NCBI GenBank assembly: GCA_947449535.1
Contig: CANFRP010000003.1
Location: 36,780-100,779 of the forward strand
Origin: Actinomycetota bacterium
Lineage (GTDB): Bacteria; Actinomycetota; Actinomycetes; Nanopelagicales; Nanopelagicaceae
Reading direction: 5' to 3'
DNA: 64,000 bases
Every line of letters begins with the position of its first letter. Within the stretch, counting starts at the first letter, position 1. Made by a program: the position numbers and the translations under genes. The notes beneath the pieces were generated by a model. That model did no database searches. It saw only the letters and a program-made list of their open reading frames with translations, and had not been told where the DNA came from. Below are positions 53,160-61,200 of the stretch, in pieces.

Positions 53160-54250
53160 CCACATCATCAAAGGGCGACATCCGCGTAGCGATCATCGGC
53201 ATCGGAAATTGTGCCAACTCGCTAATTCAGGGTGTTACTTACTACAAAGATGCTAAGCCAGATGTAGAGATCCCTGGCCTTATGCACGCAGTTCTCGGCG
53301 GATATCACATCTCTGATGTGAAGTTCGTAGCTGCCTTCGACGTCGACGCAAAGAAGGTCGGCCTAGATATGGCAGACGCTATGTGGGCGAGCGAAAACAA
53401 CACCATCAAGTTTGCTGATGTTGCAAAGACCGGAATCAAGGTTCTTCGCGGACACACACTAGATGGCCTAGGCCGTTACTACCGCGAGACCATTGAAGAA
53501 TCAAAGGATGCTCCAGTAGATATCGTTGCGACTCTCAAGGCAGAGAAGGTCGACGTTTTGATCTGTTACTTGCCAGTGGGTTCTGAAGAAGCTGCGAAGT
53601 ACTACGCGCAGTGTGCAATCGATGCAGGTGTTGCATTCGTCAACGCTCTTCCAGTCTTCATAGCATCTGATCCAGTATGGGCAGATAAGTTCACCAAGGC
53701 AGGCGTCCCCATCGTTGGCGATGACATCAAGTCACAGGTCGGTGCAACAATCACACACCGCATCATGGCGAAGTTGTTCCAGGATCGTGGCGTTCACCTA
53801 GATCGCACCTACCAGCTCAACGTTGGTGGAAACATGGACTTCAAGAACATGTTGGAGCGCGATCGTCTTGAGTCAAAGAAGATCTCAAAGACCCAATCTG
53901 TAACTTCACAGCTCGACCACGACATGGGTGCAAAGAATGTTCACATCGGACCTTCTGATTACATTCCATGGCTCGATGACCGCAAGTGGGCATATGTCCG
54001 CCTCGAAGGTCGCGCATTCGGCGACGTTCCACTAAACCTTGAATACAAGCTCGAAGTTTGGGATTCACCAAACTCAGCCGGTGTGATCATCGATGCGCTT
54101 CGTTGCGCAAAGATCGCCCTCGATCGCAAGATCGGTGGCCCATTGCTCTCACCTTCAAGCTACTTCATGAAGTCGCCACCGGTTCAGTACACCGATGAGC
54201 AGGCTCATAACAAGGTGGAAGAGTTCATTGCTGGTTCGCTCGAGCGTTAA
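53156..54250 (+). CDS. ino1: myo-Inositol-1-phosphate synthase
   Basis: NAD-dependent isomerase that converts glucose-6-phosphate to inositol-1-phosphate, the precursor of phosphatidylinositol and PIMs. The actinobacterial 364-residue form starts with [17 protein letters not shown], then [35 protein letters not shown] and the active-site [13 protein letters not shown]. The track begins at 53075 inside padR. GTG 53156 overlaps the padR stop and fits the family length. It links to PimB' at 42995. A strong terminator follows. Confidence 0.95.
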   Translation: MTTSSKGDIRVAIIGIGNCANSLIQGVTYYKDAKPDVEIPGLMHAVLGGYHISDVKFVAAFDVDAKKVGLDMADAMWASENNTIKFADVAKTGIKVLRGHTLDGLGRYYRETIEESKDAPVDIVATLKAEKVDVLICYLPVGSEEAAKYYAQCAIDAGVAFVNALPVFIASDPVWADKFTKAGVPIVGDDIKSQVGATITHRIMAKLFQDRGVHLDRTYQLNVGGNMDFKNMLERDRLESKKISKTQSVTSQLDHDMGAKNVHIGPSDYIPWLDDRKWAYVRLEGRAFGDVPLNLEYKLEVWDSPNSAGVIIDALRCAKIALDRKIGGPLLSPSSYFMKSPPVQYTDEQAHNKVEEFIAGSLER

Positions 54251-54266
54251 TCGCTGATTAGTGAGT

Positions 54267-54304
54267 AAAGGCCCCTGGTTCTTCATAGAGCTGGGGGCCT
54301 TTTC
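54267..54304 (+). terminator. Terminator after ino1
   Basis: AAAGGCCCC / GGGGCCTTT stem with an 18-base loop, followed by T residues. Confidence 0.85.
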
Positions 54305-54353
54305 ATTGGGAAAAGCGTTATCAATTCGTTATCTCTCTTGAGCCTAGAACCCG

Positions 54354-54382
54354 TTGACATCGTTGTCAGGCTTGGCTTTGAT
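54354..54382 (+). promoter_or_regulatory. Candidate promoter of the sugar ABC operon
   Basis: TTGACA (54354-54359) is a consensus -35 that overlaps the first LacI operator. A 17-base spacer leads to a weak -10, TTTGAT. Confidence 0.45.
54355..54368. promoter_or_regulatory. LacI-family operator copy 1
   Basis: TGACATCGTTGTCA, an inverted repeat TGACA-N4-TGTCA overlapping the -35 element of the sugar ABC promoter. Confidence 0.75.
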
Positions 54383-54386
54383 TCTC

Positions 54387-54400
54387 TGACATCGTTGTCA
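54387..54400. promoter_or_regulatory. LacI-family operator copy 2
   Basis: An identical TGACATCGTTGTCA, 32 bases (three helical turns) after copy 1, near the expected transcription start. The pair fits repression by the LacI-type gene at 57307. Confidence 0.75.
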
Positions 54401-54485
54401 TGGAGCGTTCATACGCGACAGAAGGCGAAGACAGGGCTCATCGGGGGCGCCTGGTAAGTAATACGTTCTGGAAGGAACTTATTTA

Positions 54486-55475
54486 ATGATCTCATCAAAG
54501 AAGAGCCGCGCGCTCATCGCATTGGCAGCTGCCGGTGCACTTGTTGCTGGTATTTCAGCAACATCAGCTCGCGCTGCAGATAAAATCACAATCGCATTCG
54601 TCATGGGTGCAGAGTCAGATCCATTCTTCCAAGCTATGAAGGTTGGCGCTGAAGCAGAAGCTAAGGCAGAAGGCGTAACCCTCATCTGGCAGGGAGACCC
54701 ATCACAGTATTCACCAGCAACACAGATTCCAATTGCTGATCAGGTTTTGGCACAGAAGCCATCTGGTCTCGTATTGATTCCTACAGATCCAGTAGCACTT
54801 CAGAACACAGTTACCAAGGCGAACGCTGCAAAGATCCCAGTAGTAAACGTTGATACACACGTTAACGATCTTTCAAAGGTTGTTTCATTCATCACCGGCG
54901 ACAACGCTGATGGCGGCGCAAAGGCTGCAGATGCAATGGCTAAGGCAATCGGATACAAGAAGGGCGGAAGCTACCAAGTGGCTGTCGGCCTTACTTCAGC
55001 AACAGCAACAACAAACGTTGCTCGCCTTGATGGTTTCTCAAAGGCAGTTGCTAAGAAGTACCCAGGTATCAAGATTGTTGACAAGGCATACTCACAGTCA
55101 CAACCAGCAGTTGCTAACACAAACGTTAACAACTGGTTGACCAAGTACCCAAAGCTCAACGGTATCTTCGCAATTGACGGAACCAACGCTGATGGCGCAT
55201 CTGCTGCTATCCAGGCTAAGGGACTTTCAGGCAAGGTAGCTCTCGTTGGCTACGATGCTTACGCAAAGAACGTTGCATTGATCAAGTCAGGCGTCATCAC
55301 AGCTCTTGTTGCACAAGATCCAGCTGCTGAAGCCAAGCTTGCTATCAAGACACTCGTTGAGTTCATCAAGACCGGAAAGACAGCGACTGCTAAGAACGTA
55401 GTTATCCCTAACTTCGTAATCAGCAAGTCAACTTCAGCTGCAGATGTAGCTAAGTACACATACGTACAGAAGTAA
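54486..55475 (+). CDS. Sugar ABC transporter substrate-binding protein (RbsB-like)
   Basis: Exported binding protein of 329 residues. A signal peptide is clear (SSKKSRALIALAAAGALVAG, cut after TSARA about residue 30), followed by a Peripla_BP_4 fold with ITIAFVMGAESDPFFQAMKVG, IPVVNVDTHVND and ALVGYDAYAKN. Codon choice is strongly biased (AAG, AAC, GCT), as in highly expressed genes. A GGAAGGAA ribosome site and dual LacI operators lie upstream. It is the first gene of the binding protein-permease-ATPase-LacI cluster. The sugar is unknown; ribose, xylose and inositol are all plausible. Confidence 0.92.
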   Translation: MISSKKSRALIALAAAGALVAGISATSARAADKITIAFVMGAESDPFFQAMKVGAEAEAKAEGVTLIWQGDPSQYSPATQIPIADQVLAQKPSGLVLIPTDPVALQNTVTKANAAKIPVVNVDTHVNDLSKVVSFITGDNADGGAKAADAMAKAIGYKKGGSYQVAVGLTSATATTNVARLDGFSKAVAKKYPGIKIVDKAYSQSQPAVANTNVNNWLTKYPKLNGIFAIDGTNADGASAAIQAKGLSGKVALVGYDAYAKNVALIKSGVITALVAQDPAAEAKLAIKTLVEFIKTGKTATAKNVVIPNFVISKSTSAADVAKYTYVQK

Positions 55476-55501
55476 TACGCACTAAGTAATCTATATTTCG
55501 G

Positions 55502-55528
55502 CCGGCGGGATCTACACTTTCTCGCCGG
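55502..55528 (+). other. Intercistronic hairpin after the binding-protein gene
   Basis: CCGGCG / CGCCGG with a 15-base loop and no T-run. Such hairpins often protect the binding-protein mRNA and lower expression of the permease genes downstream. Confidence 0.5.
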
Positions 55529-55569
55529 TTGAAATATTTCAGCAGCCCTCGTCTAAGGAGCATCGCCGC

Positions 55570-56538
55570 ATGAAAGAAGTACGCGAACTGTTCAAGAATC
55601 AGCAATTTATTCTTGTTCTCGTGTTGGCCGCGATGATTGCCTTCTTTACTTTCAAGAATCCGATTTTCTTCACTAATGACGTCTTCGCCAATATCGTCTC
55701 CGACTGGGCTCCAGTCGTATTGATGGCGGTTGGCCAGACCTATGTAATTATTTCCGGTGGAATTGATCTCTCAGTGGGATCTACCGTCGGACTTTCTGGA
55801 ATCGCCGCGGCTTTTGCAATGCGCGCAATGACTCAACATTCGGTCAATCAAGATCTCACACTTGCGGTTGGTACATTAATTGCTCTTGCCGTCGGTATTG
55901 CCATTGGACTTGTGAATGCATTTCTCATCAATAAAGCTCGAATCGTTCCATTCGTAGCGACACTTGCAACGCTAGGTGCAGCGCGTGGACTTTGTATCGT
56001 CACCACAGGTGGCGGTCCCGTGGGTGAGGGCCCACAAAAGGGATTCAAATACAGCGTCGCGTGGCTTGGACCTTTCAACACCCCCGCACTCATGGTTGTG
56101 GTTATCGTGATCGTTGCGGGCCTTTTTATGCATAAAGCGAAGTTCGGCCGCTACAACTACGCGATCGGTTCAAATACTTTCGCTGCTCGCGGTGCTGGAA
56201 TTAACGTCAAGCGACACCTCACCAAGGTATATGTACTATCTGGAGCGCTCTCAGGATTAGCGGGAATGTATTTCTACATCCGCCTCGGTTCCGGTTCGCC
56301 AAGTTCTGGCGCGAGCGGGGAATTGATGGCGATCGCTGCAGTAGTAATCGGTGGCACTTCTTTAGCAGGAGGAACTGGTCGCATGTCAGGAACAGTTATC
56401 GGCGCCCTGATTCTTACTACCGTGACCAGTGGTTTGATCATTATTGGAGTGGCTCCAAACTGGAAGGATGTCGTTGTGGCAGTCCTGATTGCGGGCGCGG
56501 TATTTACTCAAGGTCTTCGTACTTGGACAAAGGATTGA
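55570..56538 (+). CDS. Sugar ABC transporter permease (RbsC-like)
   Basis: A 322-residue membrane protein with about 8-10 hydrophobic segments and BPD_transp_2 features: AVGQTYVIISGGIDLSVGSTVGLSG near residue 56, VPFVATLATLGAARGL, and the EAA-like loop GAGINVKRHLTKVYVLSGALSGLAG. The C-terminal VVIGGTSLAGGTGRMSGTVIGA is typical. An AAGGAG ribosome site precedes the ATG. It probably forms a homodimer with two copies of the following ATPase. Confidence 0.93.
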   Translation: MKEVRELFKNQQFILVLVLAAMIAFFTFKNPIFFTNDVFANIVSDWAPVVLMAVGQTYVIISGGIDLSVGSTVGLSGIAAAFAMRAMTQHSVNQDLTLAVGTLIALAVGIAIGLVNAFLINKARIVPFVATLATLGAARGLCIVTTGGGPVGEGPQKGFKYSVAWLGPFNTPALMVVVIVIVAGLFMHKAKFGRYNYAIGSNTFAARGAGINVKRHLTKVYVLSGALSGLAGMYFYIRLGSGSPSSGASGELMAIAAVVIGGTSLAGGTGRMSGTVIGALILTTVTSGLIIIGVAPNWKDVVVAVLIAGAVFTQGLRTWTKD

Positions 56539-56542
56539 GCAA

Positions 56543-57298
56543 ATGACGATTCCACTTTATGAAGTACGTAATATTTCTAAAAAATACGGCTCTGTTGTTG
56601 CGCTCGATAATGTCAGTCTCCAGATTCATGCAGGTGAAGTAATCGGCCTAGTCGGTGATAACGGGGCTGGAAAGTCAACATTGGTAAAGGCGCTCTCCGG
56701 AGCTCACCAGCCAACCTCTGGTGAGATGTATCTAGAAGGTGAATTGCGTTCGTGGAAATCTCCCCATGATGCCCTCGAAGCTGGAATCGAAACTCTCTAC
56801 CAGGACTCAGGTCTTGCACCTGACCTTTCGGTGAGTGCAAATGTTTTCTTAGGTCGCGAAATTACTTCTCCAGGAATTCTGGGGAAGATGGGCTTCCTTG
56901 CCCAGAAGAAGATGGATCACCAGGCTCACGCTGATCTCGAAGCAGTAGGTATCGCTGTTCCCGCTTCAAATCGCTCGGTTTCACAACTTTCTGGTGGTCA
57001 ACGTCAAGCCGTAGCAATCGGACGCGCAGTTGCTTGGGCCTCAAAAGTAATTATTTTAGATGAGCCGACCAATCACTTGGGAGCTCGCCAAGCAGGGGAA
57101 GTTCTCCAAATCATCAAGCGCGCAAAGCAACGTGGCCTCGGAGTAATTTTTATCTCTCACACCCTGCCGCACGTACTAGAAGTAACTGATCGAATTGTCG
57201 TTCTTCGCCTTGGAAAAGTTGTTGCTGACGCGCCAACCTCGACATTTGATGCAGAAAAGCTCCTAGGAACAATCACCGGCCTTATCGAAACTGCATAA
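56543..57298 (+). CDS. Sugar ABC transporter ATPase, single-domain
   Basis: A 251-residue ATPase with one nucleotide-binding domain: Walker A GDNGAGKST near 38, signature LSGGQRQAVAIGRAV near 147, Walker B VIILDEPTNHLG and H-loop FISHTLPHVLEV. Typical RbsA proteins carry two such domains (about 500 residues). This is the FrcA-like short form. The track starts at 56489 in the permease. ATG 56543 fits the family start IPLYEVRNISKKYG. Confidence 0.92.
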   Translation: MTIPLYEVRNISKKYGSVVALDNVSLQIHAGEVIGLVGDNGAGKSTLVKALSGAHQPTSGEMYLEGELRSWKSPHDALEAGIETLYQDSGLAPDLSVSANVFLGREITSPGILGKMGFLAQKKMDHQAHADLEAVGIAVPASNRSVSQLSGGQRQAVAIGRAVAWASKVIILDEPTNHLGARQAGEVLQIIKRAKQRGLGVIFISHTLPHVLEVTDRIVVLRLGKVVADAPTSTFDAEKLLGTITGLIETA

Positions 57299-57306
57299 TT
57301 ACAGAT

Positions 57307-58341
57307 ATGAGTATCACTAACGGGTCGCCCCGCCCGCGGGCAACCATGCGCGAAGTAGCCGAGTTATCCGGCACGAGCCTTAAAACGGTCTCTCGAGTCA
57401 TCAACAACGAGGGCTATGTATCGGAAGAATTGGTTAAGCGAGTTCATGATGCCGCTGAAAAACTTGAATATCGTCCGAATTTTTCGGCTGGTGCGCTGCG
57501 TCGCAATGATGGAAAGACGAAAACGATTGGGCTATTGCTCGAAAATATTTCTAACCCGTTCTCGTCTGGCCTTCATCGCTCCATCGAAGAAGTCGCGCGC
57601 AAACGTGGAGTAGTCGTATTTGCCGGATCATTGGATGAAGATGAAGAGCGGGAGCGCGAACTCACGGAAGCGTTTATTGCTCGCCGAGTCGATGGGCTAA
57701 TTATCGTTCCGACGGGTGGAGACCAGAGCTACTTATTGCCAGAGCGCAAAGCGGGTACCGCGCTTCTCTTTATCGACCGCCCACCAGCAAAGTTCCAAGG
57801 CGATGTTGTCGTATCGACCAATAAAGAGGGTGCGCGTCAGGCAACGGCACATCTAATTACCTATGGCCATAAGCGGATTGCCTACATTGGTGATTATGCA
57901 ACTATTACTACTGGCGCTGAGCGCTTATCTGGATATCGCCAAGCGCTTGCGGAAGCCGGAATTCGCGTTGAAGATGAACTCATCTTGCAAGGTTTTCACA
58001 ACTCGGAGGATGCCGAGATAGCAGTTAAAGAACTATTTGCTCGTAAGAATCCACCAACTGCAATATTTGCGAGTCAGAACTTGGTCACGATGGGCGCCAT
58101 TCGTGCACTTCGTCGATTAAAACTTCAACACAAAATCGCTCTGGTTGGCTTCGATGATATTGCAGAAGCCGATCTCCTCGATCCACCGGTAACTTTAGTC
58201 ACCCAAGATGTCTTTGCGATGGGTGCAACCGCGGCCGAACTTCTCTTTCAGCGACTCGATGGGGATGACTCACCATTTCACCATTTAGAAATTGAAACAA
58301 CATTGACGATACGTGGCTCTGGCGAAATTCGTCCAGAATAG
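57307..58341 (+). CDS. LacI-family transcriptional regulator
   Basis: A 344-residue repressor. The N-terminal HTH ATMREVAELSGTSLKTVSRV and hinge NNEGYVSEELVKRVHDAAEK are followed by a periplasmic-binding-like sugar domain (IGLLLENISNPFSSGLHRSI onward, ending FDDIAEADLLDPPVTLV). It is co-directional, 8 bases after the ATPase gene, so it is probably in the operon it controls through the two TGACA-N4-TGTCA operators. CATAAT lies 7 bases before the ATG, a possible extra weak promoter. Confidence 0.93.
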   Translation: MSITNGSPRPRATMREVAELSGTSLKTVSRVINNEGYVSEELVKRVHDAAEKLEYRPNFSAGALRRNDGKTKTIGLLLENISNPFSSGLHRSIEEVARKRGVVVFAGSLDEDEERERELTEAFIARRVDGLIIVPTGGDQSYLLPERKAGTALLFIDRPPAKFQGDVVVSTNKEGARQATAHLITYGHKRIAYIGDYATITTGAERLSGYRQALAEAGIRVEDELILQGFHNSEDAEIAVKELFARKNPPTAIFASQNLVTMGAIRALRRLKLQHKIALVGFDDIAEADLLDPPVTLVTQDVFAMGATAAELLFQRLDGDDSPFHHLEIETTLTIRGSGEIRPE

Positions 58342-58355
58342 GAATTAGAGAAAGT

Positions 58356-58388
58356 AAAGGCCCTCCTGACATTGTCAGGAGGGCCTTT
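58356..58388. terminator. Bidirectional terminator after lacI-type gene
   Basis: A perfect 16-bp inverted repeat AAAGGCCCTCCTGACA / TGTCAGGAGGGCCTTT with one central base. It lies between the convergent regulator gene and the membrane protein gene and can end both transcripts. Confidence 0.9.
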
Positions 58389-58410
58389 CCCCTCACGGAG
58401 AGATGAGGCT

Positions 58411-59007
58411 TTAGATCTCGGAGTCTGTAGCTGCTCTACGTAAATGAGCGAAACCGAGAAACGCTAGGAGCAAGAAGAGCAATCCGCCGGCATAGGACAC
58501 GTAGCTTGCGATTATTGCGATCTTTCCGAGTGTTCCAAAAGCGTATGAGAATCCAAGTAATCCACGGAGTGTGTCACCCATAAATAGAGCGGTACGTTGT
58601 CCGCCGAGCATTCCCACTTTGCCTTGTAGAGCCTTATCGTCTGGAGTTGCCTTTAACTGAGCAGAAGCTGTCTGAAATTCACTTGATACTTCTTCATAAG
58701 TTTTTCCGGCAGCAATTCCATTCATATGAACGGCGATGTAGTGATTAGCAAAGACGTTGGCTTGATCGCCAGTTGTCATTTTCATACCAGCATATTTCAA
58801 CATTGCTTCGCGATCTGCTGCTGGAAGTGCCTTAAGTGATCCAGCATCTGCTGCTGGGAATTCAATCTTTTGCTGGGACAACTGACTTTTCACTTCATTG
58901 TTGGCGAAAGAGCCACCCCAAGAAAGTAGCGCTCCAGCTGAAATCAAGACTGCTGCCAAAATAAGGCCGATTACGCTGGCGATCTTGTCGAATTGTTTTC
59001 TGTTCAT
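58411..59007 (-). CDS. Unknown two-helix membrane protein
   Basis: A 198-residue protein with an N-terminal membrane helix (IASVIGLILAAVLISAGALLSWGG), an extracytoplasmic region of about 110 residues rich in Gln, Lys and Ala, and two close C-terminal helices (IAIIASYVSYAGGLLFLLLAFLGF, possibly split). TAGGAG is the ribosome site. Family assignment is not certain; I have seen similar unannotated proteins in actinobacteria. A 13-bp palindrome lies upstream, and a terminator shared with the LacI gene lies downstream. Confidence 0.75.
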   Translation of the reverse strand: MNRKQFDKIASVIGLILAAVLISAGALLSWGGSFANNEVKSQLSQQKIEFPAADAGSLKALPAADREAMLKYAGMKMTTGDQANVFANHYIAVHMNGIAAGKTYEEVSSEFQTASAQLKATPDDKALQGKVGMLGGQRTALFMGDTLRGLLGFSYAFGTLGKIAIIASYVSYAGGLLFLLLAFLGFAHLRRAATDSEI

Positions 59008-59029
59008 TTTGACTCTCCTAAAAATGTTT

Positions 59030-59042
59030 CCCGAATTTCGGG
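59030..59042. repeat. 13-bp palindrome upstream of membrane protein gene
   Basis: CCCGAA / TTCGGG around a central T, 23 bases before ATG 59007. It is a candidate operator. The flank also has GCATGC repeated at about 59052 and 59061. Confidence 0.45.
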
Positions 59043-59180
59043 TACAGCAGAAGCATGCACTGCATGCTGTGAGTCAAAGGTGAAAAAGGCGAGTGCCAGC
59101 CCTAACTAGGCCGTAATGGATCAGTTGGTAGTGCTAGCCCTTAGATGCGGATCACAGAGAACGCGGTAAAACTGCGTTAT

Positions 59181-59561
59181 TTATTCGACATGCTTGTTGC
59201 AAAAGGATTTTCCATCTGGTCCTATTTCAATATGGCTACAAGGTATTCCCAATTTGTCGAAGGATCCATCGCCAAATTGTGATCGATAGGCCAGTGCGAG
59301 TAGGACTCTAATATTTGTGTCGGCGTCAGACTTAATTCCAAATGCACGGGCCATTCGGGAGACAGTATTTTCGATAACTTTTTCGGTATGTGCGGTCTCA
59401 TGGGCGATAGCAGAATTCGATTTGCCGTCACACATGTGCTCAGCGACCAGATGTTCAAATGGGGTCAACTCACGAGACAAAATTCGAATATCCAAGTGGC
59501 TCTCCATTCCGCTTGCCGGGTCTACTTGCCCTATTGTGCCCTCAAATGAGTAGCGAAGCAC
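59181..59561 (-). CDS. Orphan LuxR-type HTH protein with C-terminal Cys/His cluster
   Basis: A 126-residue protein. A LuxR-like HTH region (LTPFEHLVAEHMCDGKSNSAI, then NTVSRMARAFGIKSD) spans about 32-90 and is preceded by only 30 residues, so there is no receiver domain. The last 20 residues contain PCSHIEIGPDGKSFCNKH, a C-x-H-x10-C-x2-H pattern suited to metal or redox sensing. The start is GTG 59561 by the track; ATG 59507 is an alternative that would remove the N-terminal strand. No partner gene is evident. Confidence 0.7.
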   Translation of the reverse strand: MLRYSFEGTIGQVDPASGMESHLDIRILSRELTPFEHLVAEHMCDGKSNSAIAHETAHTEKVIENTVSRMARAFGIKSDADTNIRVLLALAYRSQFGDGSFDKLGIPCSHIEIGPDGKSFCNKHVE

Positions 59562-59575
59562 ACCATTGCCATTAG

Positions 59576-59581
59576 TAGACT
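59576..59581 (+). promoter_or_regulatory. -10 element of leaderless promoter for crotonase (59589)
   Basis: TAGACT lies 7 bases before ATG 59589. The divergent LuxR-type gene starts 27 bases away, so promoters overlap. Confidence 0.45.
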
Positions 59582-59588
59582 CCCATCT

Positions 59589-60356
59589 ATGAATTCAGCG
59601 CTTGATGGTTTTACAGATGTATTGGTAGATCAAGAGGGCCCTATCTTGGTCCTGACGCTCAATAGACCAGAGAAGAAGAACGCGCTCACTCCTGGCATGT
59701 ATTCAATCCTCGCAAAATCCTTACGAGAAGCGAGCGGAGATTTTGGGGTTCGGGTTGTCATCATCCGTGGGGCAGGTTCTGCCCTCACTGGTGGAAATGA
59801 CATTATGGATTTTCTCAACACTCCACCGACTGGTCCAGAATCCCCAGTGTTTGATTTTCTCTACGCCCTCCATGATTTTCCTAAACCTTTGATTATCGCT
59901 CTCCACGGAAACGCCGTAGGAATTGGCACCACGATGTTGTTGCATGCAGATCTTGTCTATTCGGCTCCGGATGCAAAACTCTCCATGCCATTTGTCTCAC
60001 TCGGACTTGTTCCTGAGGCAGGATCAAGCCTGCTCTTTCCAAAGCTCGTTGGCCATCTCAAAGCCTCTGAAATATTTTTAACAGGTCGCTCTTTCGGTGC
60101 GGAGGAGGCAAAGGAGATGGGATTAGTCAATGAAATAGTTGCTGACCCTTACTCTCGTGCTTTAGAGATTGCCCGCGAGATATCAGAGCAACCTCCGACG
60201 GCAGTCGTTAACACCAAGGCGCTACTCAAGAGCGGAGTTCATCAGGCAGTGTCCATGGTGATGGAAGCAGAAGGCGAGTTATTTAGAATTGCACTGGATT
60301 CGGATGAAGCCAAATCTGCATTTATGAATTTCCTAGCAAAGAAAACTAAGAAGTAA
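59589..60356 (+). CDS. Enoyl-CoA hydratase/isomerase (crotonase) family protein
   Basis: A 255-residue crotonase. CoA-site NRPEKKNALTPGMYSIL is near 25, oxyanion-hole segments are SALTGGNDIMDF and LHGNAVGIGTTMLLHADLVY, and LGLVPEAGSSLLFPKLVG carries the catalytic Glu position. It could hydrate enoyl-CoA or isomerise it. It is co-transcribed with an SDR gene 9 bases downstream, separate from the main fadAB operon. The substrate is unknown. Confidence 0.88.
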   Translation: MNSALDGFTDVLVDQEGPILVLTLNRPEKKNALTPGMYSILAKSLREASGDFGVRVVIIRGAGSALTGGNDIMDFLNTPPTGPESPVFDFLYALHDFPKPLIIALHGNAVGIGTTMLLHADLVYSAPDAKLSMPFVSLGLVPEAGSSLLFPKLVGHLKASEIFLTGRSFGAEEAKEMGLVNEIVADPYSRALEIAREISEQPPTAVVNTKALLKSGVHQAVSMVMEAEGELFRIALDSDEAKSAFMNFLAKKTKK

Positions 60357-60365
60357 GGCGGAACA

Positions 60366-61196
60366 ATGTCACTCAAAGATAAGCGGATCTTTATTACCGG
60401 TGGCTCGCGAGGCATTGGACTTGCGATTGCGCTTCGAGCAGCAGCCGATGGCGCGAAAGTTGCGATCGCAGCCAAAACAACCGATCCGCACCCATCACTT
60501 CCGGGAACAATTTTTACAGCAGCAGAAGAGATTCGCGCTGCCGGGGGAGAGGCGCTTCCGATTCAATGCGACATCCGTGATGAGGCACAGATCGAGGCTG
60601 CTATCGCCCAGACGGTGGAAGCGTTTGGTGGAATCGATATTTTGATTAACAATGCCAGCGCAATCAATTTGACCCCAACTGAAAAAACACCCGCCAAGCG
60701 ATTTGATTTGATGTTCGATGTGAACGTCCGTGGAACCTACCTAACATCGCAAGCTGCGATCCCACACCTTCGCAAGAGCGCCGAGGCAGGACGCAATCCA
60801 CATATCTTGACTCTATCCCCGCCACTCTCCATGAAATCCAAATGGTTTAAGCCCCACCTTGCCTACACAATGGCAAAGTATGGGATGAGCATGTGTGTTT
60901 TAGGTATGGCCGATGAATTTAAGCGAGATGGGATCGCTGTTAATGCTTTGTGGCCTCGCACCGCAATTGATACCGCCGCGCTTGCAATGATTCCTGGGGT
61001 GGATACCGACTTCTGCCGCAAGCCAGAGATCCTGTCTGATACTGCCTACATCATCCTCAATCGCCCTTCGAAAGAGTGCACCGGAAACTTCTTTGTTGAC
61101 GACGAAGTTTTAGCCAGCGAAGGTATTACAGATCTAGAGAAGTATTCAGTCAAGCCAGGAACAACTGATTTCTTGTTGGACTTCTTCCTCGACTAA
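60366..61196 (+). CDS. Short-chain dehydrogenase/reductase (HSDL2-like)
   Basis: A 276-residue SDR. The cofactor motif TGGSRGIGLAIALRAAADG is at residues 11-29, NNASAINL follows, and the catalytic YTMAK sits near 162-166. The substrate-side segment AAKTTDPHPSLPGTIFTAAEEI matches the HSDL2-like subgroup, which is linked to lipid or peroxisomal fatty-acid metabolism in eukaryotes. A GGCGGAACA ribosome site precedes the ATG. Paired with a crotonase, it may complete a side route of acyl-CoA degradation. Confidence 0.88.
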   Translation: MSLKDKRIFITGGSRGIGLAIALRAAADGAKVAIAAKTTDPHPSLPGTIFTAAEEIRAAGGEALPIQCDIRDEAQIEAAIAQTVEAFGGIDILINNASAINLTPTEKTPAKRFDLMFDVNVRGTYLTSQAAIPHLRKSAEAGRNPHILTLSPPLSMKSKWFKPHLAYTMAKYGMSMCVLGMADEFKRDGIAVNALWPRTAIDTAALAMIPGVDTDFCRKPEILSDTAYIILNRPSKECTGNFFVDDEVLASEGITDLEKYSVKPGTTDFLLDFFLD

Positions 61197-61200
61197 GAGA

